Shown here piece by piece: positions 1 through 7,395 of a DNA stretch of 17,802 bases. Both the position numbers and the translations under genes were made by a program. Each line of letters starts with the position of its first letter. Within the stretch, counting starts at the first letter, position 1. Under the pieces are notes generated by a model. The model saw only the letters and a list, made by a program, of their open reading frames with translations. It ran no database searches and was not told where the DNA came from. Origin of the DNA: Cypionkella sp. (GTDB lineage Bacteria; Pseudomonadota; Alphaproteobacteria; Rhodobacterales; Rhodobacteraceae); assembly GCA_018063485.1 (NCBI GenBank), contig JAGPBG010000005.1, positions 1 to 17,802 on the forward strand, given 5' to 3'.

Positions 1-1070
1 ACCGCAAGGGGAAGGGCAGATGGGGAATCGACCAGGCTGATAGGATGGGTGATCGTCTCCATCCCCTCTTGTACAACGCCCAGCGCCTGGACCAGTGAAG
101 TGAAGGCCCACATGATCCAATAGGTCATATTGTTCAATCTCAGCACAAGCGCAGTCGCTGCGGCGACGGTGCCAACGGTCGCAGCACCTTGATACCATAG
201 CAAAATTGCCCAACCTGTTACCGATACGATCAGAAAACCGTTCAACACCGTCAACGCAAGATCCATCTTGGTGACAATGCGCATCTCCCGCTTGAACGTC
301 TCGCGCGCGTTTTCGATTGCCTCTTTGGCATAAGCAAGCTCACGGTCATGATGGGCAAAAAGCTTGACGGAATGGATGTTGGTATAGGCATCCACCACTC
401 TTCCGGTGACAGCCGAACGGGCGTCACTGGATGCTTTTGATGCGGGGCCGGCACGCCGGATGGTCCAGCGCACCAGCCACATATAGATCACGAACCACAT
501 CACCAGCGGCACCAAAAGGCGAGGATCGGCATTTGCCAGCATGATCCCTGCGCCAACAACCGTAACCGAAGCGAAGGCTACGGCATCAAAGGTCTGAAAC
601 ACCGCATCACCCGCAGCGGGCGGCGTCTGCATGATGCGATTCGCAATACGACCTGCGAAATCAGATTCGAACCAGCCGACGGGTTGGCGGATCACATGGG
701 CATGAGCGCGCCAGCGGATCATGGTGCCAAAATTTGGCAGGATGGTATTGTGCAGCAGCGCGACATTGCCCACCAACAGGATCGGTCGCACGATCAGCAC
801 GATCAACCCGACGGATATCACCTCGGTTCCGAAGATTTGCCAAAACTCCACCGGGCCATGCGTGGACAACTGATCTACCAATCGCCCAACATACCAGATC
901 AGAGCCACATCCATGAAGGCCGCCAGCACGGACAACACAGCCGTCACGGTAAACACCAGTCGAAACGGCTGAATATATTCGCGCAAGAACGGCCACAGGT
1001 CGCGCGGGGGGGTGTCGGATTGCGTGTAAGGGGCGTATGGGTCGACCAGACCCTCAAAGAATTTGAACAT
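1..1070 (-). CDS. ABC transporter, fused permease/ATPase (exporter type), partial
   Basis: This is the N-terminal 356 codons of an MsbA-like ABC exporter half-transporter; the reading frame is open to the window edge. Translating the minus strand from the ATG at 1068-1070 gives a cytoplasmic lead of about 30 residues, then hydrophobic segments consistent with a six-helix ABC type-1 membrane domain (roughly residues 35-65, 85-110, 165-205 as a pair, 280-315 and 325-345). The nucleotide-binding domain with Walker motifs would lie beyond the window, so the ATPase half is inferred from the family. It is last in the minus-strand run starting at hslO, 66 bases after the tRNA nucleotidyltransferase stop, so co-transcription is plausible. 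The upstream gagggtaatgtgagaaatcca is only a weak ribosome binding site. The substrate cannot be told; lipid, drug and peptide exporters share this architecture. Confidence 0.85.
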   Translation of the reverse strand, partial: MFKFFEGLVDPYAPYTQSDTPPRDLWPFLREYIQPFRLVFTVTAVLSVLAAFMDVALIWYVGRLVDQLSTHGPVEFWQIFGTEVISVGLIVLIVRPILLVGNVALLHNTILPNFGTMIRWRAHAHVIRQPVGWFESDFAGRIANRIMQTPPAAGDAVFQTFDAVAFASVTVVGAGIMLANADPRLLVPLVMWFVIYMWLVRWTIRRAGPASKASSDARSAVTGRVVDAYTNIHSVKLFAHHDRELAYAKEAIENARETFKREMRIVTKMDLALTVLNGFLIVSVTGWAILLWYQGAATVGTVAAATALVLRLNNMTYWIMWAFTSLVQALGVVQEGMETITHPISLVDSPSALPLA

Positions 1071-1136
1071 TGGATTTCTCACATTACCCTCGGTGTATAG
1101 CCTTGATCGGCGCGAAGGGAAATGGCCGGGAATTGG

Positions 1137-2276
1137 TCAGGCCAGAAGTTGAGCCTTTTCAAGCCGCAGGTCCGACGTCAGCCAGCGCCTTTCAATCTGG
1201 CGCAGCCGATCACCAAGCGCCTTGCCCGTCAAATCGGGCATCAAATCACTGGCAACAACGGGCATCTGTGCTGCGGCGCCACGATTGATCTCATCGTGCC
1301 ATCGGGGTGGTAAATCCGTCTCTAGCAAGGCCGATCGCAACAGCATGACATCAACCGCTCTGGTGCCCAAAAGCCAACCCAGAGCGGCAGGTGAATGCTT
1401 GGTGCCTACTTCGGCCCGTAGGTCGGCAAGCACCCGCGCTTCGCTTCGCGACAAGCGCAGGTTCTGAACCGGATCGCTGCCGCCTATCACGGCCAAGCGC
1501 CGCAGCCAGTCCGGCGTGAACCCGGCTTCGAGATGGTGCAGCGGACCAAGTGACCGAGCATCTGCGCCGGGCAGAATACTGGTCAATACGCCTGCTTGCG
1601 CCATGCTTGCCACTGTCTGAACGGGGTCAGGCGCGCCGAGCAGTTTGCGCAGCTCGGCACCGATGCGCTCTTTGGAAAGCGTCTCTAATCCACTAATATT
1701 TCCGGCACAGGCAGCCAATCCCTCCGCATCAATCCCCAGATCGGGATCGCCATAGACAGCATGCAGGCGAAAGAACCGCAAAATCCGCAGGTAGTCTTCC
1801 CGGATGCGCTGCTCGGGGTCACCCACGAACCTGACCCGACGGGCAAAGACATCTTTAAGCCCGCCAATTGGATCAAGAACAACACCCGAACGATCCGCAT
1901 AAAGCGCGTTCATGGTGAAATCGCGGCGCTGGGCGTCGTGTCTGATATCGGACGAATAGGCAACGGTGGCCCGGCGGCCATCGGTGGCAACATCGCGCCG
2001 AAATGTCGTCACCTCAAGCCGCGTCTGGTCGGCCAGAATGGTAACTGTGCCGTGTTCCAGTCCGGTTGGAATGCTTTTGAATTCACTGCTTTTGGCAATG
2101 TCAGAGACGATTTCAGGCTTGGCCGAGGTTGCAAGATCAATATCCTGGACGGGTCGCTGCATCAGCGCGTTGCGGACGCAACCTCCGACAAAATATACCA
2201 GATGCCCGCTGTCCTCCATGGCAAGCAAGAATTTCTGCGTTGCCGGGTCTGCGAGCCAAGGCCCTGTTATCTTCAT
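1137..2276 (-). CDS. CCA tRNA nucleotidyltransferase / poly(A) polymerase family protein
   Basis: A 379-residue class II nucleotidyltransferase that should add CCA to tRNA 3' ends in the cytoplasm; poly(A) polymerase activity is the alternative within this family. Visible motifs are GGCVRNAL (31-38), the catalytic metal-binding DIDLAT with Asp45 and Asp47, RRDFTMNAL (117-125), and the RIREDYLRILRFFR helix (157-170) of the neck/body domain that reads the incoming base. The C-terminal half is the helical tRNA-binding part. Length fits alphaproteobacterial members, which lack the HD domain of the E. coli enzyme. The ATG overlaps the TGA of the upstream Nudix gene as ATGA (2273-2276), so translation is probably coupled. 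Product class is certain; CCA versus poly(A) specificity cannot be settled from sequence alone. Confidence 0.93.
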   Translation of the reverse strand: MKITGPWLADPATQKFLLAMEDSGHLVYFVGGCVRNALMQRPVQDIDLATSAKPEIVSDIAKSSEFKSIPTGLEHGTVTILADQTRLEVTTFRRDVATDGRRATVAYSSDIRHDAQRRDFTMNALYADRSGVVLDPIGGLKDVFARRVRFVGDPEQRIREDYLRILRFFRLHAVYGDPDLGIDAEGLAACAGNISGLETLSKERIGAELRKLLGAPDPVQTVASMAQAGVLTSILPGADARSLGPLHHLEAGFTPDWLRRLAVIGGSDPVQNLRLSRSEARVLADLRAEVGTKHSPAALGWLLGTRAVDVMLLRSALLETDLPPRWHDEINRGAAAQMPVVASDLMPDLTGKALGDRLRQIERRWLTSDLRLEKAQLLA

Positions 2277-2872
2277 GGCTGCGCCCCGCGCGCCAAACTG
2301 TACAAGATGCGCGCAGTTGCTCCCCAGATATAGTAAGGCCCGTAGGGTACGACATAGAACTTCCGTACTTGTCCGCGCCAGAGCCGCTGCTCGACCGAAT
2401 AGTTTTCAACGCTCAACAGATGATGCAGTGGCACGGTGAACACTTCATCCACCTCGCCCGCTTCGGCACTTGGCGTAAAATCCTCGCTGATATAGCCCAG
2501 AATCGGCGTTACGGAAAACCCGGTTACGGTTTCATGTGTGGCCAACTGGCCCATGACTGTTACCAGCATGGCAGGAAGCCCGATCTCCTCATGGGACTCA
2601 CGCAAAGCGGCTGCTTCGGCATTCACGTCGCCTGGGTCTAGCTTGCCGCCGGGAAAAGCTATCTGCCCCGGATGATGCATCAGATGAGAGGAGCGTTTGG
2701 TCAGGATCACCCGAACCCCGTCTGGCCGCTCCCAAAGAGCGATCAAAACGGCGGCAGGGCGCAACTCCCGGTTGGCATGCAGCACAACATCAGGATTTAG
2801 ATCATGGTCCGAAGACGGGGCGGCAGCCTTTGCCAGCCCTGCAATCAGCTTGCGCGCCTCATTCTGCATCAC
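2273..2872 (-). CDS. CoA pyrophosphatase-type Nudix hydrolase (NudL/YeaB-like)
   Basis: A 199-residue Nudix hydrolase. The stretch from Leu57 to Gly76 (LTKRS, then H-PGQIAFPGG) matches the NuBI motif that precedes the Nudix box in coenzyme A pyrophosphatases, which split CoA into 4'-phosphopantetheine and 3',5'-ADP. The Nudix box runs from Gly76 to about residue 99 (GKLDPGD, then RESHEEIGL). As in E. coli NudL, the seventh position is Asp and there is one extra residue before REXXEE, so it departs from the canonical GX5EX7REUXEEXGU while keeping the metal-binding glutamates. The start overlaps the end of hslO by 14 bases and the stop overlaps the next gene by 4, so it sits within a tight operon. 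Substrate preference is inferred from the NuBI motif. Confidence 0.9.
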   Translation of the reverse strand: MMQNEARKLIAGLAKAAAPSSDHDLNPDVVLHANRELRPAAVLIALWERPDGVRVILTKRSSHLMHHPGQIAFPGGKLDPGDVNAEAAALRESHEEIGLPAMLVTVMGQLATHETVTGFSVTPILGYISEDFTPSAEAGEVDEVFTVPLHHLLSVENYSVEQRLWRGQVRKFYVVPYGPYYIWGATARILYSLARGAQP

Positions 2873-3860
2873 CTTCCGCCTTTACCGCCTCAAAGCCCAA
2901 TGTTTTGGGATCAAATTCGTAATGTGCACCGCAAAATTGGCAATCGGCGGTGACGACACCGCTATCAGTTGTCATTTTCCGAATGTCTTTCTGCGAATAG
3001 ATCGACATTGCCTGCCGGACTTTGCCCGTTGAACACGAGCAGCCGAAATGCACCGACTGAGCGTTGAAGACCCGTGGCGCTTCTTCATGAAACAGCCGGA
3101 TCAGAAGATCCGCAGGCGTAACCAACGGTCCAATCAGTTCCAGATCTTCAACGGTGTCCAGAAGCGCGTTCGCACGAATCCAGTTTTCTCCGGCTTCGCC
3201 TGCAAGAATATCGGTATGATTCAGTAATCCGCCCTCACCTGAACCAGCATCCGCAGCGACACCACCGCCCACGGCTGGCATATGCTGAAGCATTATGCCG
3301 CCAGCCCGCCAATGCGGCTGGCCTCCGGGCTGGTGGCTTTTGCCGAAAGTCAGGGAAAACCGCGTGGGAAGTTGTTCCGATTGAGCGAAATAGGTCTGGG
3401 CGCAGTCGGAAAGCGAGCGCCCTGCGATTGGCGTAAAGCCTTGATAAGGAGTCATTCCTTCACCCTGATCAATCATCACCGCCAGATACCCCTGGCCGAT
3501 CTGACTGAAAGGGTCTGCGTCAAGGTCAAGCCTTTCCGCGTCATAACTGGCATAGGCCCTGATGCGCGCAGGCGCGCCGTCATCGCTGGGGCCATAGTAA
3601 TCCGTGGCAATAAGCCTTGCCGGGCCATTGCCGCGAACTTGCAGACTCAACTTCCAGCGCAACTTCATGGATTGCCCGATAAGCGCCGTCAAGACGGTCG
3701 CTTCCGCCACCAATGTCTCGATCAGCGTCGGATAAACATGCTGCTTCAAGACCTGATCCAGCGCGCCATCCAATCGCGCCACACGGCCACGAATATCGGA
3801 ACGGTCAAGTTGAAACGGCAGAACGGTATCGTCCCAGGCGATTTGCAAAGCTGAAGTCAT
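2859..3860 (-). CDS. hslO: Hsp33 redox-activated chaperone
   Basis: A 333-residue Hsp33, a cytoplasmic holdase that protects unfolding proteins under oxidative and heat stress. The C-terminal redox switch is intact: CSC (Cys274, Cys276) and CQFC (Cys307, Cys310) form the CXC...CXXC zinc site whose oxidation activates the chaperone. The N-terminal part fits the Hsp33 substrate-binding domain. The protein is somewhat longer than E. coli Hsp33 (about 290 residues). I chose the ATG at 3858-3860 because AGGA lies 8-11 bases upstream (ttaggaaacccc); an in-frame ATG 30 bases earlier (3890) has no ribosome binding site and lies close to the predicted promoter. It leads the overlapping minus-strand set with the CoA-type Nudix and the tRNA nucleotidyltransferase. 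Confidence 0.95.
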   Translation of the reverse strand: MTSALQIAWDDTVLPFQLDRSDIRGRVARLDGALDQVLKQHVYPTLIETLVAEATVLTALIGQSMKLRWKLSLQVRGNGPARLIATDYYGPSDDGAPARIRAYASYDAERLDLDADPFSQIGQGYLAVMIDQGEGMTPYQGFTPIAGRSLSDCAQTYFAQSEQLPTRFSLTFGKSHQPGGQPHWRAGGIMLQHMPAVGGGVAADAGSGEGGLLNHTDILAGEAGENWIRANALLDTVEDLELIGPLVTPADLLIRLFHEEAPRVFNAQSVHFGCSCSTGKVRQAMSIYSQKDIRKMTTDSGVVTADCQFCGAHYEFDPKTLGFEAVKAEGDAE

Positions 3861-3897
3861 GGGGTTTCCTAACGGTGCCACTCTTGGCATACCGGCC

Positions 3898-3925
3898 TAT
3901 ATAGTGTCGGCAACCGGTTGACCAA
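3898..3925 (-). promoter_or_regulatory. Candidate hslO promoter
   Basis: On the minus strand, TTGGTC (3925-3920) and TATATA (3903-3898) are separated by 16 bases, giving a plausible sigma-70-type promoter that starts about 30 bases upstream of the hslO start codon. The spacer holds a perfect 10-bp palindrome, CAACCGGTTG (3911-3920). The 74-base region between hslO and the plus-strand Nudix gene must also serve the latter; I could not place a convincing plus-strand -35. Confidence 0.4.
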
Positions 3926-3934
3926 GAGGGAAAG

Positions 3935-4390
3935 ATGATCAAACGCTATGGGGGCGCGGTTTTGCCCGGCAAAGTCTATCGCCGCCGTCCGGGGGTCTAT
4001 TCAATCCTGATGCGCGACGGTGCGATTTTGATCACACATCAATTCGAGCCAAAACCCGAGTTTCAGTTACCGGGTGGCGGCATTGATCCGGGTGAGAGTC
4101 CGAGTGCGGCCCTTCACCGCGAAGTGATGGAAGAAACCGGTTGGCATATCGCCAATCTGCGCCGGCTGGGGGTGTTTCGTCGATTCACCCATATGCCGGA
4201 ATACGGTTTCTGGGCCGAAAAAATCTGCACGGTTTATACTGCCCGCCCGGTGCTGAAGATAGCAGAGCCAACCGAGGCCGGGCATTTTGCCGTGTGGATG
4301 GAGCCAAGGGCTGCCCTGCGCCTTTTGGGCAATGAGGGGGATCGCGCCATGTTGGCGCGGGCGCTGAAAGTTCAGCCTGTGCCGAGATAG
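3935..4390 (+). CDS. Nudix hydrolase
   Basis: A 151-residue protein with a complete canonical Nudix box from Gly48 to Trp70: G, five residues, Glu54, seven residues, then REVMEETGW. The metal-binding glutamates of REXXEE (Glu63, Glu66, Glu67) are present. The protein is little more than the Nudix fold, so it should hydrolyse a nucleoside diphosphate linked to another moiety in the cytoplasm; the substrate cannot be named. The start is supported by gagggaaag just upstream of the ATG. It is divergent from hslO. Its last 19 bases overlap the 3' end of the convergent response regulator/phosphatase gene, so the two transcripts are complementary at their ends. Confidence 0.88.
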   Translation: MIKRYGGAVLPGKVYRRRPGVYSILMRDGAILITHQFEPKPEFQLPGGGIDPGESPSAALHREVMEETGWHIANLRRLGVFRRFTHMPEYGFWAEKICTVYTARPVLKIAEPTEAGHFAVWMEPRAALRLLGNEGDRAMLARALKVQPVPR

Positions 4391-5646
4391 TTACACATCA
4401 GGCCCGAAATATCATCGGGGAAGTCGGTGCCATCCGTATAGTGGTTCAACTCCCAGATTATGGCTTCCAGCAATTTCGCGCTGGGCAGCGCTGCATTGCG
4501 CCGCAGCAAGTCAATCAGCCTCTGTTGGCCGAATTCAACCCCGTCATGGTCCGGGCATTCGGTCACCCCATCAGACACAAGAAACAGCCTGTCACCGGGC
4601 GCAAGTTGCAGCGCAAATTGTTCATAGCTCGCCTCTTCAATCAAGCCGATTGGCAATCCGCCCTGTCCAAGTGATTCGATCTCGCCATTCTTGCGCATCA
4701 CAAGCGGATGTGGATGGCCGGCTTGAACCACCTCACAAGCACCACTGATCAGATCGACCTCGGCGTAAGCAAGGGTGAAATACTGATCAACCTGCAAGTC
4801 CTCGATCATCATGCGATTCAAGCGGGTCGCCACCAAGGCTGGTGGCCAGGCCTGTTGCTCTCCTGCCGCTCCCCGCCGGAGGGCGATGTTCTGATCGGGT
4901 GAGCCGCCGGATAGCAGCCCCGCCAATCGAGCAGTCATCATTGCCGAGGCAACGCCATGGCCGGACACATCGACGGAATATAGCGCCAGCCGATTGCTGT
5001 TGATCATGAAGCTTCCGACGAGATCGCCACCGATATGGCCAGAGGGACGCAGCATCAATGCCACCTGCGCGGCCCCATAATCGCGATGAAGATCCCGAAC
5101 CAGGGTTTGCTGTAATTTGCGGGCCTCGATCAGATCACGGTCGAGAGAATCATAAAGCCGTTGCAATTTCTCAAACGTGCTCACCACCAGACGGTTCTTC
5201 TCCACCAATTGGTTTTGCATACTCAGGATGCGTTCTCCGGCCCGTAAACGAGCGCGGAGTTCGTCGGCGCTGACGGGTTTTGTCAGAAAATCATCAGCAC
5301 CATTTTCAAGCCCGCTGGCGATCTCGGTCTTTTCCGATTTTGACGTCAACAGGATGAAATAGCCATACTCCTGTCGCTCAAGGTCGCGAAAGGCTTTGCA
5401 AAATTCAAGCCCTGACATGCCCGGCATCATCCAATCGGAGAGAATCAGATCAAAATGTTCATGCAGACAAAGCGCCAACGCCTCATCGCCATTGCAGGCC
5501 TCGGTAATCTGATAGCCCCATCGCTCAAGCTGCATTGAAAGGATGCGGCGCTGCGCCTTGCTGTCATCGACAATCAGGACCGTCCGCATTGGCAAATTGC
5601 GTCTGGCTGCGTCTGGCTGGATACGGAGGCTCGATGCAGCGATCAC
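4372..5646 (-). CDS. Response regulator fused to PP2C/SpoIIE-type serine phosphatase
   Basis: A 424-residue RsbU-like output protein. Residues about 21-140 form a receiver domain with the acidic pair Asp27/Asp28, phosphoacceptor Asp71, Thr101 and Lys123-Pro124. Residues about 140-185 form a likely coiled-coil linker. Residues about 190-424 form a PP2C/SpoIIE phosphatase with the metal-binding GGD (Asp208), DVSGHG (Asp226), SDG (Asp359) and a final DD (411-412), so it looks catalytically intact. Such proteins dephosphorylate anti-sigma-factor antagonists in known partner-switching systems; that target here is inference. The start is a GTG at 5646 preceded by AAAGGA at 6 bases; an in-frame ATG at 5589 begins right at the receiver domain but lacks a ribosome binding site. 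The divergent neighbour is an Hpt protein, a natural phosphodonor. Confidence 0.92.
   Translation of the reverse strand: MIAASSLRIQPDAARRNLPMRTVLIVDDSKAQRRILSMQLERWGYQITEACNGDEALALCLHEHFDLILSDWMMPGMSGLEFCKAFRDLERQEYGYFILLTSKSEKTEIASGLENGADDFLTKPVSADELRARLRAGERILSMQNQLVEKNRLVVSTFEKLQRLYDSLDRDLIEARKLQQTLVRDLHRDYGAAQVALMLRPSGHIGGDLVGSFMINSNRLALYSVDVSGHGVASAMMTARLAGLLSGGSPDQNIALRRGAAGEQQAWPPALVATRLNRMMIEDLQVDQYFTLAYAEVDLISGACEVVQAGHPHPLVMRKNGEIESLGQGGLPIGLIEEASYEQFALQLAPGDRLFLVSDGVTECPDHDGVEFGQQRLIDLLRRNAALPSAKLLEAIIWELNHYTDGTDFPDDISGLMCNYLGTG
5599..5618. repeat. Two tandem copies of a 10-bp unit
   Basis: GCGTCTGGCT occurs twice in a row inside the 5' end of the response regulator/phosphatase gene, between the GTG start and the ATG at 5589. 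Gain or loss of one unit would shift the frame from the GTG but leave the ATG-initiated product intact. With only two copies this may be chance. Confidence 0.6.
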
Positions 5647-5802
5647 ATATGGTCCTTTGTGTTACGGCCCCTTCGTTGTGCAGCGGCAGGCATTAAGGGA
5701 GTGTGAAAGCTAAAAATGCCCATTTTTTGGAGGCAGAAGTTATCGAGTGTTAATGTCGCTCCTGCATGCTTGCGGTGTCGGAGGTGGTTGACGAGGGCCA
5801 AA
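5647..5802. other. Divergent control region between phosphatase and Hpt genes
   Basis: This 156-base non-coding stretch must carry promoters for both the response regulator/phosphatase (minus) and the Hpt gene (plus). I see only weak hexamers, for example TTGGAG (5727-5732) 17 bases from TTAATG on the plus strand, and an A/T-rich hairpin AAAAAT-gccc-ATTTTT (5712-5727). No convincing operator was found. Confidence 0.35.
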
Positions 5803-6132
5803 ATGATAAAATGGGAACGGGTATCCGAGCTGCGATCCGAGGTTGGTGACGATGCGTTTGACGAGATTGTCGCGCTTTTTCTGGAGGAGACAGATGAGGT
5901 TGTCGCGCGTATTTCAGATCAATGTGATCAAAGGGCGATTGAGGCCGATCTGCATTTTCTGAAAGGAGCAGCGTTGAATCTAGGGTTTTCCGATTTTGCA
6001 AACCTTTGTCAGGACGGAGAACGCGCCGCCGCCCGCGGCCATGCGGTTGTTGATCCCGAAGCATTGCAAGGGCTATACCTCCTGACCAAGGCCGCGTTTG
6101 TCGCCGGTCTGGCCCGCCTGAATGCCGCCTAA
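5803..6132 (+). CDS. Single-domain Hpt (histidine phosphotransfer) protein
   Basis: A 109-residue, mostly helical protein with the Hpt signature HFLKGAALNLGF, in which His51 is the expected phosphorylated residue followed by the usual Lys and Gly. Hpt proteins shuttle phosphoryl groups between receiver domains in cytoplasmic phosphorelays. I chose the ATG at 5803 because gaggg lies 6-7 bases upstream and the residues encoded before it do not resemble the family. It is divergent from the receiver-PP2C gene, which suggests that the two exchange phosphate; no histidine kinase is encoded within the window. Its TAA (6130-6132) overlaps the TAG of convergent ilvA, a four-base shared tail. Confidence 0.88.
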   Translation: MIKWERVSELRSEVGDDAFDEIVALFLEETDEVVARISDQCDQRAIEADLHFLKGAALNLGFSDFANLCQDGERAAARGHAVVDPEALQGLYLLTKAAFVAGLARLNAA

Positions 6133-7376
6133 ATCAGAAACTCCGCAAGAATTTCATCGTTGGTAATGTCGCGATAGGTAAAGGCCGCCGCCTCCATCTT
6201 TGCGAAAAGCTCGGCGAAACTGCCTGCGGACCTGGTTTCGATCCCTATCAGAACGGAGCCAAAATTTCGCGCCGACTTCTTGAGATACTCAAAGCGGGCA
6301 ATGTCATCCTCGGGGCCAAGCATAGCCAGAAATTCTTTCAACGCGCCGGGACGCTGGGGCATACGCAAGATGAAATATTTCTTCACTCCGGAATATCGCT
6401 GCGCCCGCTCTTTGACTTCGGGCAGGCGTTCAAAATCAAAATTCCCGCCCGATGTCACGCAAACCACGGTCTTGCCGCGAATGGTTTCGGCAAGCTCGGG
6501 CAGCACATCAATCGAAAGCGCACCGGCAGGTTCCAGCACGATCCCTTCAACATTCAGCATCTCAAGCATCGTTACGCAAATCCGATCCTCGGGGGCAAGA
6601 ATCACTTCATCCGGCCTTATCCACGCAAGCGCGGCAAAGGTGCGATCCCCCAGGCGCGCCACCGCGGCACCATCCACAAAGCTGTTGATCTTTCGCAGCG
6701 TCACAGGCTCTTGCGCGGCAAGCGCCGCCGTCAGGCTGGCACCGCCCAAGGGTTCGACAAAGCGAAACCCGGTCGCTGGTGCTTCGCTACGCAAAAAGCG
6801 CGTCACGCCAGAGGCCAGACCGCCGCCGCCCACCGGCAAGATCACCAGATCAGGTGCATGACCCAATTGATCCAGCATTTCTACAGCCACCGAGGCCTGC
6901 CCTTCGATCACATCCTCATCGTCAAAGGGTGACAGGAAATGAGCGCCTTTTTCCGCGCAAAATATCTGGCTGGCTGCAAGGGTTTGGTCAAAATAGTCGC
7001 CAGTCAACACGATCTGAACTGAGTCCCCGCCAAATGCGCGGGTTTTGTCGATTTTTTGTTGCGGCGTTGTCACCGGCATGAAGATCGTTCCCCGCACCCC
7101 GAAATGACGACAGGCAAAGGCAACGCCCTGCGCGTGGTTTCCGGCCGAAGCACATACAAACTCGGTTTGCGCGGGATGCAGCGCCCGCATCTTGCGCATC
7201 GCCGTGAAAGCCCCGCGCAATTTATAGCTGCGCACCGGGGACAGGTCTTCCCGCTTCAGCCAGATGTCTGCCTCGAAGCGTTGCGAAAGATGCTCATTCC
7301 GTTGCAGCGGCGTGCGGGGGAAAAGTTCGCGCAGGGCGCGGGTGGATTGGCGGGCGGCTTGGATAAAATCGGTCAT
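6129..7376 (-). CDS. ilvA: Threonine ammonia-lyase (threonine dehydratase)
   Basis: A 415-residue PLP enzyme that deaminates L-threonine to 2-oxobutanoate, the first committed step to isoleucine. The PLP lysine is Lys52 in SYKLRGAF, the substrate/PLP loop is SAGNHAQG (77-84), and the phosphate-binding glycine loop is GGGGL (183-187). The C-terminal part from about residue 330 (KKYFILRMPQRPGALKEF) is a single ACT-like regulatory domain, so this is the shorter biosynthetic form with probable isoleucine control, rather than the two-ACT E. coli form or the catabolic form without ACT. The ATG at 7374-7376 fits the family start; the frame is open further upstream but those residues do not match. 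No ribosome binding site is visible; see the promoter entry. It is divergent from argG, another amino-acid biosynthesis gene. Confidence 0.94.
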   Translation of the reverse strand: MTDFIQAARQSTRALRELFPRTPLQRNEHLSQRFEADIWLKREDLSPVRSYKLRGAFTAMRKMRALHPAQTEFVCASAGNHAQGVAFACRHFGVRGTIFMPVTTPQQKIDKTRAFGGDSVQIVLTGDYFDQTLAASQIFCAEKGAHFLSPFDDEDVIEGQASVAVEMLDQLGHAPDLVILPVGGGGLASGVTRFLRSEAPATGFRFVEPLGGASLTAALAAQEPVTLRKINSFVDGAAVARLGDRTFAALAWIRPDEVILAPEDRICVTMLEMLNVEGIVLEPAGALSIDVLPELAETIRGKTVVCVTSGGNFDFERLPEVKERAQRYSGVKKYFILRMPQRPGALKEFLAMLGPEDDIARFEYLKKSARNFGSVLIGIETRSAGSFAELFAKMEAAAFTYRDITNDEILAEFLI

Positions 7377-7384
7377 CGGCGCAG

Positions 7385-7390
7385 CATATA
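7385..7390 (-). promoter_or_regulatory. Candidate ilvA -10 element, near-leaderless
   Basis: TATATG on the minus strand (7390-7385) ends 8 bases before the ilvA ATG, predicting a transcript that starts about 2 bases before the start codon. This agrees with the absence of a ribosome binding site. The -35 is weak: TTGGCC, 15 bases upstream. Confidence 0.35.
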
Positions 7391-7395
7391 GCAGC

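Noticed and set aside
3918..3923. TTGACC as a -35 for the plus-strand Nudix gene
   Set aside because: It is only about 12 bases from the start codon, leaving no room for a -10 and a leader.
5712..5727. AAAAAT-gccc-ATTTTT hairpin as a terminator
   Set aside because: It lies in a divergent promoter region where neither gene ends, and its stem is only A/T pairs.
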